Below, one piece after another: positions 27,336-34,934 of a stretch of DNA of 64,000 bases. The stretch's first letter is position 1. Every line of letters begins with the position of its first letter. The stretch lies in NCBI GenBank assembly GCA_018262775.1, contig JADFDU010000056.1, positions 37,723 to 101,722 on the forward strand, in the 5' to 3' direction. The stretch is from Rhodocyclaceae bacterium (GTDB taxonomy: Bacteria; Pseudomonadota; Gammaproteobacteria; Burkholderiales; Rhodocyclaceae). The notes under the pieces are model-generated. The model was given only the letters and a program-made list of their open reading frames with translations. It was not told the origin of the DNA and made no database searches. Position numbers and translations under genes: made by a program.

Positions 27336-27794
27336 ATGCCTGCATACAATAATTTTGTTACGCCGCTCGCCACTGTTCTGGCCATGCTGATCGCGGCGGC
27401 CGTCGGCTATCTGTGGCTGCCAAGGGCCGACGTTACACTGCCGCTGGTCGAGAACTGTCGTCTGGATCGGCAGGCATGCGCAGCCCCCCTGCCCGGAGGC
27501 GGGCGCGTGGTGGTCGTCCTTGAGCCAAAGACGGCAGCGGCAAGCCCGCTGCGCGTCACCGTGTCCGTGGCGGGCGCGCAGGTCGATCGAGTGGAGATCG
27601 GCTTTCAGGGCGTGGAGATGAACATGGGCCTGCATGTTCTGCCGCTTGCGGCGGTCGGCGAGGGCCGTTTTGCAGGCGAAACCACGCTGCCGGTATGCGT
27701 CACCGGCAAGATGCTCTGGCAGGCGACCGTCTTGCTGCAAGTCGGTCGCAAGGATATTTCGCTACCGTTCCGCTTCGAGAGCGGCCATGAATGA
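27336..27794 (+). CDS. Membrane-anchored periplasmic protein, FixH/YtkA-like
   Basis: A 152-residue protein with one N-terminal helix (FVTPLATVLAMLIAAAVGYLW) and a periplasmic beta-rich domain holding cysteines (ENCRLDRQACAAP, LPVCVTG) and GVEMNMGLH, a pattern that recalls FixH/YtkA-like folds and could bind copper. I do not recognise a named family with certainty. A GTG at 27303 would lengthen it by 11 residues; I chose the ATG. It overlaps the next cytochrome gene and faces nosZ across a shared promoter region. Confidence 0.55.
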   Translation: MPAYNNFVTPLATVLAMLIAAAVGYLWLPRADVTLPLVENCRLDRQACAAPLPGGGRVVVVLEPKTAAASPLRVTVSVAGAQVDRVEIGFQGVEMNMGLHVLPLAAVGEGRFAGETTLPVCVTGKMLWQATVLLQVGRKDISLPFRFESGHE

Positions 27795-28152
27795 CGCCGG
27801 CCACCGCCGGCGGTTGACCGGCAGCAATCTGCGCCGCAGGGCGATTGGCGAAAATCCTACAGCTTGGCTCGGCGACAGCGGCGCGGCGCCCACGGGCGAC
27901 ACTGGCAAGGAAATCAACGGCGTCTGCGCTGCCTGCCACGGCGAGTACGGTCAGGGCGGCAAGCGCGGCGAGTATCCGCGCATCGCCGGCAAGCGCGCGG
28001 CCTACCTGATGAAACAGGTGCAAGCCTACGTCAAGGGCGAGCGCCCGCACGACGAAGAAGGCCCCGTGGGCATCCTCAACCGGCTCCAGGCAAAAGACAT
28101 TCAGGACCTCCTCGCCTATCTGACGAGCATCCAGCATTCCGCCGCGCAGTAA
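27787..28152 (+). CDS. Class I cytochrome c without an evident signal peptide
   Basis: A 121-residue frame with one heme site, CAACH near residue 52, followed by YPRIAGKRAAYLMKQVQAY, typical of small class I cytochromes c. The N-terminal 45 residues are hydrophilic and arginine-rich, with no Sec or Tat signal in any of the three frames that I can see. It overlaps the upstream gene by 8 nt. Either it is a decayed gene, an upstream frameshift has replaced its signal, or it is exported as a complex. It faces napF convergently with a 6-nt gap. Confidence 0.6.
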   Translation: MNDAGHRRRLTGSNLRRRAIGENPTAWLGDSGAAPTGDTGKEINGVCAACHGEYGQGGKRGEYPRIAGKRAAYLMKQVQAYVKGERPHDEEGPVGILNRLQAKDIQDLLAYLTSIQHSAAQ

Positions 28153-28158
28153 GCGGCT

Positions 28159-28638
28159 TCAGGCGATGCGGATCGCCTGCACCGGGCAGGGCGCATAGCA
28201 GGCGCCGCAACCGGTGCACAAGTCGCCATCCACCACGGGCTGCGCCGCGGTCATGGGAGCGGGGCTGAAGCGGATGGCCTGAACTGCGCAGGCGTCGCCG
28301 CAGGCGCGGCACACCACGTTGGCCTTGGCCAGACAGTTGTTCTGGATCCGCGCCTTGAACTGCCAGGGCGGCACGCCTGCTTTTTTTTCCAGCGCCTGCG
28401 GCCGGCAGGCGTCGACGCACTCGCTGCAGAAGGTGCATTCGGCGCGGCTGAAATCGACGATCGGCCGCGCCTCCTTGTCCATCACCAGGATGTGCTGCGG
28501 ACAGACATTGATGCAATCGCAGCAGCGCGTGCAGGCGGCGAGGAAGGCCGCCTCGGCGCGTGCCCAGGGCGGCCGCACGACGACTTTCCGCACGGAAAAA
28601 TCGCCACGCAGGAATTTGCGGCGGCTGATATCTACCAT
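28159..28638 (-). CDS. napF: Ferredoxin-type protein NapF
   Basis: A cytoplasmic Fe-S protein tied to NapA maturation. The 159-residue sequence opens with VDISRRKFLRGDF and has clusters CTRCCDCINVCP, CTFCSECVDACRP, CRACGDAC and CTGCGACYAPCP. It is 14 kb from napDAGHB but next to napC on the same strand, with a hairpin between them. Confidence 0.9.
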   Translation of the reverse strand: MVDISRRKFLRGDFSVRKVVVRPPWARAEAAFLAACTRCCDCINVCPQHILVMDKEARPIVDFSRAECTFCSECVDACRPQALEKKAGVPPWQFKARIQNNCLAKANVVCRACGDACAVQAIRFSPAPMTAAQPVVDGDLCTGCGACYAPCPVQAIRIA

Positions 28639-28657
28639 CCCGACAGTGTAAACAAAC

Positions 28658-28681
28658 AAGGGCAGGAAAGTCCCTGCCCTT
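28658..28681 (-). terminator. Hairpin between napC and napF
   Basis: AAGGGCAGG (28658-28666) pairs perfectly with CCTGCCCTT (28673-28681). On the minus strand the right side is followed by the T-rich TTGTTTGTTTA. It fits an intrinsic terminator or attenuator, making napF expression lower than, or separate from, napC. Confidence 0.7.
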
Positions 28682-28714
28682 GAAACGCGTTGTACCCGAA
28701 GTTGTGCCCGAGGA

Positions 28715-29311
28715 TTATCCCTCGTCGTCTTCCTTCATGCCCTGCGGTTTCTGGTGGGCGATGCCCTTGTGGCAGTCGATGCAGGCATCGCCGTCCTTCA
28801 TGGCCATTTCGTGCGGCTTTCTCGCGCGTTGCTTCTGCTTCTCGCTGTCCATACTCACCAGGCTGTGGCAGTTGCGGCATTCCAGCGAGTTGTTGGCCTT
28901 CATGCGCTTCCACTCGCGCTCGGCCAGTTGCAGGCGCTTGGCCTCGAACTTCTCGTGCGTGTCGACGCTGCCTGTCACCTTGCCGTAGAGCTCGCGCGTG
29001 GCCTGGATCTTCCTCAGCATCTTCGGCCCCCATTCCTTGGGCACGTGGCAGTCGGAACAGACGGCGCGCACGCCGGTGCGGTTGCTGTAGTGGATGGTCT
29101 TCTTGTATTCCTCATAGACGTTTTCACGCATCTCGTGGCAGCCGATGCAGAACGCCTCGGTGTTGGTCGCCTCCACCGCGGTGTTGAAGCCGCCCCAGAA
29201 GATGATGCCGCCGATGAAACCGGCCAGCAGCAGGGTCAACAAAGAATATTTGGCGCTGGGATGGCGCAGGGCCTGCCAGCAGCGACCGATCAAACCATTG
29301 CTATCCGCCAT
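28715..29311 (-). CDS. napC: NapC/NirT-type tetraheme quinol dehydrogenase
   Basis: Membrane-anchored cytochrome that oxidises quinol and feeds periplasmic reductases. The 198-residue protein has one N-terminal helix (about 20-42) and four heme sites: CIGCH, CSDCH, CRNCH and CIDCH. It probably serves NapB/NapA, although napG and napH offer a second quinol route in the main operon. A possible FNR box lies upstream. Confidence 0.93.
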   Translation of the reverse strand: MADSNGLIGRCWQALRHPSAKYSLLTLLLAGFIGGIIFWGGFNTAVEATNTEAFCIGCHEMRENVYEEYKKTIHYSNRTGVRAVCSDCHVPKEWGPKMLRKIQATRELYGKVTGSVDTHEKFEAKRLQLAEREWKRMKANNSLECRNCHSLVSMDSEKQKQRARKPHEMAMKDGDACIDCHKGIAHQKPQGMKEDDEG

Positions 29312-29432
29312 GTTCGTTCCCTCATTGAATTGCCCGGCAATTGTCTGGCTCGTGACCCGGCAATGTCATCCAACCATCAGAATGGATTGATATAACTAGG
29401 CGGAATCATGGCTTGGGTGTTGCGCTGCGACA

Positions 29433-29446
29433 TTGATCTAAAGCAA
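29433..29446 (-). promoter_or_regulatory. FNR-like box before napC
   Basis: TTGATCTAAAGCAA differs from the consensus at one base (AGCAA for ATCAA). Placed as a class II site it predicts a start near 29398 with CATGAT as -10 on the minus strand. Confidence 0.55.
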
Positions 29447-29477
29447 ACTTTTAAAAATTGCCCTGAACCAGGTGGGG

Positions 29478-30353
29478 CTATTGCTTGCGGCTGGACTTGC
29501 CAAGCTTGCCAGACTTGTCTGCTTTCTTGGCCGCCGCACGCGCCTTGTCGATGCTCTGTGAAAGCATGCGCGCGTCTTCGGAGTCGGCAGGCAGCTGCTT
29601 GAGCAGGCGTTCCCAGTACGTGGCCGCAGCGGCAAAATCATCCCGCTCATAGGCCGCGGTGCCCGCCAGGATGAGGGCCTCGGGATGATCCGGATCGAGC
29701 TTGAGGGCGCGCGCGATGAGTGCGCCCGGCCGTCCCTTGAGGGAGCCGCCGGTGGCAAAGGCCAGGGCTTCGGCGTACTCGGCGAGCAGGTGCGGATCTT
29801 CATTGACGAGGGCTTCGGCCCTGGAGAAGGCCTGCGCCGCTGCCTCGTAGCGTCCCATGGCCTTGTAGGAGCGGCCGAGCATGACCCAGCCCTTGAGGTC
29901 AGCGGGGTTCGCTTCCATGCGCGCCGCCAGCTTCGCCACCATCTCCTCGATCTGTTGCGCGGTGACCTGCGGCGCTTCTGCGCGCTCGGGCGACAGTGCC
30001 GGCAGGTTGCCGAGGGTGAAGTACAGCAGGGCGGCGGCGACGGGCAGGGCGATGCCGATCAGTAGCGCGCTCACACCGGCGCGCCGTCCTGTAGCGACTG
30101 ACTTCGCGTCCGTGCCGGCATCTTCCAGCAGGCGCCGTTGCAGCTCGCGCCGGCCTTCCTCGAAGTCGGCCCGGCTCAGGCTGCCCGCAGCCAGGTCGCT
30201 GTCGAGTTCGGCGAACTGGTCGCGGTAGATCTCGGCATTGAGCGCCGTGCGCGAGGCCTCCGCCGATGCCGCCGGCCGGCGCAACAAGGGTGCCAGCAGA
30301 AAAACCAGGGTGATGACGACGAGGACGGCGGCAGCGGCGAGAAATCCCGTCAT
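29478..30353 (-). CDS. ccmI: Cytochrome c maturation protein CcmI
   Basis: A membrane-anchored holdase that presents apocytochrome c to the heme ligation complex. Two N-terminal helices (MTGFLAAAAVLVVITLVFLL and about 90-110) flank a leucine-zipper-like cytoplasmic loop, followed by TPR-like repeats (WVMLGRSYKAMGRYEAAAQAF, about 155-285). At 291 residues it is short relative to E. coli CcmH but normal for betaproteobacteria. It overlaps ccmH by ATGA and ends the operon. Confidence 0.9.
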   Translation of the reverse strand: MTGFLAAAAVLVVITLVFLLAPLLRRPAASAEASRTALNAEIYRDQFAELDSDLAAGSLSRADFEEGRRELQRRLLEDAGTDAKSVATGRRAGVSALLIGIALPVAAALLYFTLGNLPALSPERAEAPQVTAQQIEEMVAKLAARMEANPADLKGWVMLGRSYKAMGRYEAAAQAFSRAEALVNEDPHLLAEYAEALAFATGGSLKGRPGALIARALKLDPDHPEALILAGTAAYERDDFAAAATYWERLLKQLPADSEDARMLSQSIDKARAAAKKADKSGKLGKSSRKQ

Positions 30354-30847
30354 GGCTTGCGTCCTTCCGTGGTGTCCCGGGTCCCGCCCAGCAGGGCATC
30401 GACCTTTCGCTGCTCTTCGGCGGAGAGCGCCGGCAGCGTAGCGGCCACGCGCCGGCTGCGCCGACGCAGATAGACCACCAGCACGACGACGCCGGTGAGC
30501 AGCAGCGCGAACGGGCCGAACCACAGCATCAGCGTCGCGCCCGTGAGCGGCGGCCGGTAGCGCACGAAGTCGCCGTAGCGGCCGACCATGAAATCCATGA
30601 TCTCCTGGTCGCTGCGCCCGTCCTGGATCTGCTCGCGGATTTCGCGGCGCAGGTCCTTGGCGAGATCGGCCTGCGAGGCGGCCAGCGATTCGTTCTGGCA
30701 GACCAGGCAGCGCAGTTCCTCGGAGATCGCCACCATGCGTTTTTCGACGACGACGTCCTCCGCGGTCGGCGCGGCTTCCCTGGCGGATGCGGCGCCCGCA
30801 AAGAGCACAAGCAGGGCCAGTAAGGCAAAGGGGAGCAGGCGCCTCAT
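30350..30847 (-). CDS. ccmH: Cytochrome c maturation protein CcmH (CcmL)
   Basis: Thiol protein that reduces apocytochrome CXXCH for heme attachment. The 165-residue precursor has a signal peptide, the redox motif LRCLVCQNES near residue 46, and a C-terminal helix (LMLWFGPFALLLTGVVVLVVYL). ATGA overlaps join it to ccmG and ccmI. Confidence 0.95.
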   Translation of the reverse strand: MRRLLPFALLALLVLFAGAASAREAAPTAEDVVVEKRMVAISEELRCLVCQNESLAASQADLAKDLRREIREQIQDGRSDQEIMDFMVGRYGDFVRYRPPLTGATLMLWFGPFALLLTGVVVLVVYLRRRSRRVAATLPALSAEEQRKVDALLGGTRDTTEGRKP

Positions 30848-31368
30848 TTGTTCAGTTCCTTCACCAGCGGCAGGATTTTCGCTTCCAGGACATCTTGTGT
30901 AACCGGGCCGATCTGCTTGAAGCGGATGACGCCGGCCTTGTCGATGACGTAGGTTTCGGGCACGCCATAGACGCCGTAGTCGATGCCGACGCGGCCTTCG
31001 GCATCAGCGATCGACAGCGCATAGGGATCGCCATACTGCTTCAGCCAGCGCAGCGCGTCCGCGCGCGGGTCCTTGTAGTTGAGGCCGTAGATCGGCGCGC
31101 TTCCCGTCTTGGCGAAGTCGACGAGGATCGGATGCTCCTGGCGGCACGATACGCACCAGGACGCCCACACGTTGAGCAGCCAGACCTTGCCTAGCATGTT
31201 CTTCGGCGCGAAGCTGAGTTCGGGCTTATGCAGTTGCGGCAGTTCGAAAGCAGGCGCCGGCTTGCCGATCAGCGGCGAGGGCACTTCGCGCGGATTCAGG
31301 TTCAGGCCGACGGCGAGGAAAGCCACCAGCACAATGAAAATGCCCAGCGGCAGCAGGAAGCGGTTCAT
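30844..31368 (-). CDS. ccmG: Thiol:disulfide interchange protein CcmG (DsbE)
   Basis: Membrane-tethered periplasmic thioredoxin supplying reductant to CcmH/apocytochrome c. It has an N-terminal helix (residues 4-24) and the active site WASWCVSCRQEHPIL, in the family fold with GLNYKD and GVYGVPETYVID. 174 residues, normal length. It overlaps ccmF and ccmH by ATGA. Confidence 0.95.
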   Translation of the reverse strand: MNRFLLPLGIFIVLVAFLAVGLNLNPREVPSPLIGKPAPAFELPQLHKPELSFAPKNMLGKVWLLNVWASWCVSCRQEHPILVDFAKTGSAPIYGLNYKDPRADALRWLKQYGDPYALSIADAEGRVGIDYGVYGVPETYVIDKAGVIRFKQIGPVTQDVLEAKILPLVKELNK

Positions 31369-33326
31369 GCCGCAGCCCCCTGCGGTACTGCCGTGGAAGC
31401 CGCTGCCTTGCGCATGCGATAGCGCCGGTCGCTGATGGCGACCACGCCGCCCAGCGCCATCAGCAGGCAGCCGCCCCAGATCCAGTCCACGAAGGGTTTG
31501 TAGTACGCACGCACGCTCCAGGCGCGCTCGCCGACGGGCTCGCCCAGCGAGACATAGACGTCGCGCAGCAGGCCGGTGTCGATGGCCGCTTCCGTCATGG
31601 GCATGGCCGACGTCAGATAGGCGCGCTTCTCCGGCTGCATGGTGCGCAGCACCTTGCCGTCGCGCGACAACTCCAGTTCACCCACCATGGCGCGGTAATT
31701 CGGCCCCATGGCTTCGCGCACGCCGATGAAGCGGAAGCTGTAGCCGCCGACGGAGACGGTGTCGTCCGGCTCCATGCGCACGTCTTTTTCTTCCTGGAAG
31801 GACGACACCATGGTGACGCCGAGGACGAAGGCGGCGACGCCGACATGCGCCAGGTGCATGCCCCACCAGTGCAGCGGCTGGGCGGCCAGCCCGCCGGTAC
31901 GCCGGCGCTCGATGATGGCCACGACACTGCCGCCCGCGACCCAGGCGGCGAGCAGCACGCCCATGGCCGTGAGCGGTGACCACTTGCCGTAGAGGAGTGG
32001 CACGGCGATGGCGATCGCCACGGCTGCGACAAAGGCAAAAGTCAGTCGCCGCAACACGGCGGCCAGGTCGGCATGCTTCCAGCGCGCCAGCGGCCCGAGC
32101 GCCATGAGGACGAGCAACGGCACCATCAGTGGCACGAACACCGCATTGAAGTAGGGCGGCCCCACCGAGAGTTTGCCCATGCCCAGCGCGTCGATCAGGA
32201 GCGGATACAGCGTGCCCAGCATCACCGAGCCGCACGCCACCACCAGCAGCACGTTGTTCATCAGCAGCAGGGATTCGCGCGAAATCAGGCCGAAGCTGCC
32301 GCCCAGCCCGACTTTCGGCGCGCGCAAGGCGAAGAGGAAGAGCGAGGCGCCGATGACGGTGGCCAGCAGGATGAGGATGAAAATACCGCGGCGCGGATCG
32401 GTGGCGAAAGCGTGCACCGAAGTGAGCACGCCGGAGCGCACGAGGAAAGTGCCGAGCAGCGACAGCGAAAAGGCGGCGATGGCCAGCAGCACCGTCCAGT
32501 TCTTGAAGCAGCCGCGCTTCTCGGTGACCGCCAGCGAATGGATCAGCGCCGTGCCGACCAGCCAGGGCAGGAAGGAGGCGTTCTCCACCGGATCCCAGAA
32601 CCACCAGCCGCCCCAGCCCAGTTCGTAATAGGCCCACCACGAACCGAGCGCGATGCCGAAGGTGAGAAAGGCCCAGGCCGCCGTCGTCCACGGCCGCGAC
32701 CAGCGTGCCCAGGCGGCGTCGAGCTGGCCGGAGAGCAGTGCGGCGATGGCGAAGGCGAAGGCGATGGAAAAGCCGACATAGCCCATGTAAAGCATCGGCG
32801 GATGGAAGATCAGCCCCGGATCCTGCAACAGCGGATTGAGGTCGCGCCCGTCCGCCGCCGCCGGCAGCAGGCGCTCGAAGGGATTGGAGGTGAACAGGAT
32901 GAAGGCGAGGAAGCCCACGGCGATCAGCCCGAGCACGCCGAGCACCCGCGCCGTCATGGCATCGGGCAGGTGGCGCGAGAGCAGGGAGACGGCCACCGTC
33001 CAGCCCGAGAGCATCAGCATCCACAATAGCAGCGAGCCCTCGTGGCCGCCCCATACGCCGGCGAGGCGGTATTCCAGTGGCAGGCGCGAGTTGGAGTTCT
33101 GCGCAACATAGACGACGGAAAAATCGTTGGCGACGAAGGCCCAGGTGAGGCAGACGAAGGCGAAGACGATGAGGAAGAACTGCGCGCGCGCCGCCGGCCG
33201 CGCCAGCGCGATCCAGGCGCGGCCACCATTGTTGACGCGATGCGCGCCGATCAGCGGCAGCGTGCCCTGCACCAGCGAGACGATGAGCGCCAGGATCAGC
33301 GCGAAATGACCGAGTTCGGGGATCAT
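31365..33326 (-). CDS. ccmF: Heme lyase CcmF
   Basis: Polytopic membrane protein of 653 residues that attaches heme to apocytochromes c. It shows the WWD signature WGGWWFWDPVENASFLPWL and many hydrophobic segments, with the conserved P-His regions expected on both sides. Its ATG overlaps the stop of a mini-ORF running from ccmE. An AAAGTCAG octamer lies in the coding region at 32038. Confidence 0.96.
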   Translation of the reverse strand: MIPELGHFALILALIVSLVQGTLPLIGAHRVNNGGRAWIALARPAARAQFFLIVFAFVCLTWAFVANDFSVVYVAQNSNSRLPLEYRLAGVWGGHEGSLLLWMLMLSGWTVAVSLLSRHLPDAMTARVLGVLGLIAVGFLAFILFTSNPFERLLPAAADGRDLNPLLQDPGLIFHPPMLYMGYVGFSIAFAFAIAALLSGQLDAAWARWSRPWTTAAWAFLTFGIALGSWWAYYELGWGGWWFWDPVENASFLPWLVGTALIHSLAVTEKRGCFKNWTVLLAIAAFSLSLLGTFLVRSGVLTSVHAFATDPRRGIFILILLATVIGASLFLFALRAPKVGLGGSFGLISRESLLLMNNVLLVVACGSVMLGTLYPLLIDALGMGKLSVGPPYFNAVFVPLMVPLLVLMALGPLARWKHADLAAVLRRLTFAFVAAVAIAIAVPLLYGKWSPLTAMGVLLAAWVAGGSVVAIIERRRTGGLAAQPLHWWGMHLAHVGVAAFVLGVTMVSSFQEEKDVRMEPDDTVSVGGYSFRFIGVREAMGPNYRAMVGELELSRDGKVLRTMQPEKRAYLTSAMPMTEAAIDTGLLRDVYVSLGEPVGERAWSVRAYYKPFVDWIWGGCLLMALGGVVAISDRRYRMRKAAASTAVPQGAAA

Positions 33327-33451
33327 AGGGACACCGCTTTTGACACAGAGGTCACAGAGACACAGAGAGCACAGAGGAATAACAAGGCATATTTTGTTTC
33401 TCTGTGTCCTCTGTGCCTCTGTGGTCTCCGTGTTGAAAGTGTTTTTTTCAT
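33323..33451 (-). repeat. CACAGAG inverted-repeat element with bridging mini-ORF (ccmE/ccmF)
   Basis: Between about 33340 and 33435 lie imperfect inverted arms built of ACAGAG and CTCTGTG units. On the minus strand an ATG overlapping the ccmE stop (ATGA) opens a 42-codon frame, beginning [11 protein letters not shown] and holding a hydrophobic YALLFLCALCV, that ends in a TGA overlapping the ccmF ATG (ATGA). This is a different repeat family from the two-hairpin elements but has the same placement. Confidence 0.75.
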
Positions 33452-33894
33452 TGTTTCACCGTTTTAGCCGCCTTGTGTGCCTCGTCGACGGCATGCTGCG
33501 CCTCCGGCGGCATGTAGTTTTCGTCGTGCTTCGCCAGCACCTCGCTGGCGGTAAACAGGCCGTTCTCGCCGAGCTTGCCCTGGGCGACGACGCCTTTGCC
33601 CTCGCGAAACAGGTCGGGCAGGATGCCGGTGTAGGCGACGGTGAATTCCTTCGCCGTGTCGGTGACGACGAAGTGTACCGTGAGGCCGTCGGGCTGGCGC
33701 TGCAGGCTGCCGTCTTTCACCAGGCCGCCGATGCGGAAGGTCTTGCCCTTCGGCGCCTCGCCGGCCGCGATCTGCGTCGGCGTGAAGAAGAACACCAGGT
33801 TGCTCTGGAAGGCGTTGAGCACCAGCGCGGCGGCGATGCCGAGGACGGCGAGCGCGCCGCCGATGAGGGCGAAGCGTTTATGACGTGGTTTCAT
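33448..33894 (-). CDS. ccmE: Heme chaperone CcmE
   Basis: Carries heme covalently to CcmF. The 148-residue protein has an N-terminal membrane anchor ([19 protein letters not shown]), an OB-fold domain, and the [12 protein letters not shown] segment whose histidine binds heme in the family. It overlaps ccmD by 17 nt. Confidence 0.95.
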   Translation of the reverse strand: MKPRHKRFALIGGALAVLGIAAALVLNAFQSNLVFFFTPTQIAAGEAPKGKTFRIGGLVKDGSLQRQPDGLTVHFVVTDTAKEFTVAYTGILPDLFREGKGVVAQGKLGENGLFTASEVLAKHDENYMPPEAQHAVDEAHKAAKTVKQ

Positions 33895-34072
33895 CTTGGG
33901 AGTCTTGATTGGCGCGAATCTCGCGCTTGAGTTCGATAAGGGCCTGGCTTCGACGCTTCTTCGCGAGGATTGGTTCCACGAGCATCAGCAGCGCGCAGGC
34001 GCCGAAGGAACCCCACACGTAGAACGCGTGGCCGCCCATGGCGAAAAATTCGGATGCGCTGCCCCAGTTCAT
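33878..34072 (-). CDS. ccmD: Heme exporter protein CcmD
   Basis: A 64-residue small membrane protein that helps release holo-CcmE. It has [25 protein letters not shown] (one helix) and a basic tail (LKREIRANQ). The ATG at 34072 overlaps the TGA of the mini-ORF between ccmC and ccmD. Confidence 0.88.
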   Translation of the reverse strand: MNWGSASEFFAMGGHAFYVWGSFGACALLMLVEPILAKKRRSQALIELKREIRANQDSQDETTS

Positions 34073-34176
34073 AGCGCCTCCGCCGGGCCGGCCCAAGGAG
34101 GCGCAGCCAACCTGGTGTGAGCGTAGCGATCTACAGTCACCCCCTTCCTCGGGAAGGGGGGCGGGGGGTAGGTCAT
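34069..34176 (-). repeat. Two-hairpin repeat with bridging mini-ORF (ccmC/ccmD)
   Basis: Hairpin A GCGCCTCC/GGAGGCGC (34074-34104 region) and hairpin B CCCCCTTCC/GGAAGGGGG (34140-34160 region). On the minus strand a 35-codon frame starts in ATGA with the ccmC stop, reads PPFPRKGVT and ends GPAEAL, and its TGA overlaps the ccmD ATG. The peptide ends match the modB/modC copy. Confidence 0.82.
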
Positions 34177-34934
34177 GACTGCACCTCTGACAGCTCTTCG
34201 ACCCAGCCGGCGTGGCGCTCGCGCTCGAGGATGATGGCGCGCACGCGCGTCAGCGACACGGCGATGGCATACATCCAGAAGGCCAGCGCCATCAGCAGCA
34301 TGCCCAGCAGCATGGTCTGCGCCATCGAGGGCGAGCGGGTCAGGCTGACCGAGGCGCCCTGGTGCAGCGTGTTCCACCACTTCACCGAAAAATAGATGAT
34401 GGGAATGTTCACCACGCCGACCAGCGCCAGCACCGCGCCCGCCTTGTCGGCACGGCGCGGATCGTCGATGGCCGACTGCAGGGCGATGAAGCCGATGTAA
34501 AGAAAAAACAGGATCAGTTCCGAAGTCAGCCGTGCGTCCCACACCCACCACGTGCCCCACATCGGCTTGCCCCACAGCGCGCCGGTCCACAGCGAGAGGA
34601 AGGCCATGAGCGCGCCGGTCGGCGCCAGCGACGTCGCCATCATGCCCGAGAGCCGCGTGTTGAAGCCCAGACCCAGCGCCGCCCAGAAAGCCATCACCAG
34701 ATAGATGAACATCGACATCCAGGAAGCCGGCACGTGGATGAAAATGATGCGGTAGCCCTCGCCCTGCTGCGCATCGGTGGGCGCGACGAAAAAGCTGATG
34801 TAAAGGCCGAGGATGCCGAAAACGGCGGCCAGCGCCCAGAACCAGGGAATCATCTTCCCGGCCAATGGGTAGAAGGTTGCCGGCGAGGCGTAGCCGAACC
34901 AGTTGCTCAGTCGGGTGCTCAGTCGGGTATTCAT
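34173..34934 (-). CDS. ccmC: Heme exporter protein CcmC
   Basis: Membrane protein loading heme onto CcmE. The 253-residue protein has six helices and the tryptophan-rich WGTWWVWDARLTSELIL motif of heme handling proteins. The ATG at 34934 overlaps the ccmB stop by ATGA. Confidence 0.95.
   Translation of the reverse strand: MNTRLSTRLSNWFGYASPATFYPLAGKMIPWFWALAAVFGILGLYISFFVAPTDAQQGEGYRIIFIHVPASWMSMFIYLVMAFWAALGLGFNTRLSGMMATSLAPTGALMAFLSLWTGALWGKPMWGTWWVWDARLTSELILFFLYIGFIALQSAIDDPRRADKAGAVLALVGVVNIPIIYFSVKWWNTLHQGASVSLTRSPSMAQTMLLGMLLMALAFWMYAIAVSLTRVRAIILERERHAGWVEELSEVQS

Noticed and set aside
29408..29602. Small cysteine-rich frame upstream of napC
   Set aside because: Overlaps the napC promoter box and the ccmI 3' end on the other strand; no ribosome-binding site or conservation signal.
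33340..33435. CRISPR array from the repeated CACAGAG units
   Set aside because: Units are too short, lack regular spacers and face each other as an inverted repeat; no cas genes.
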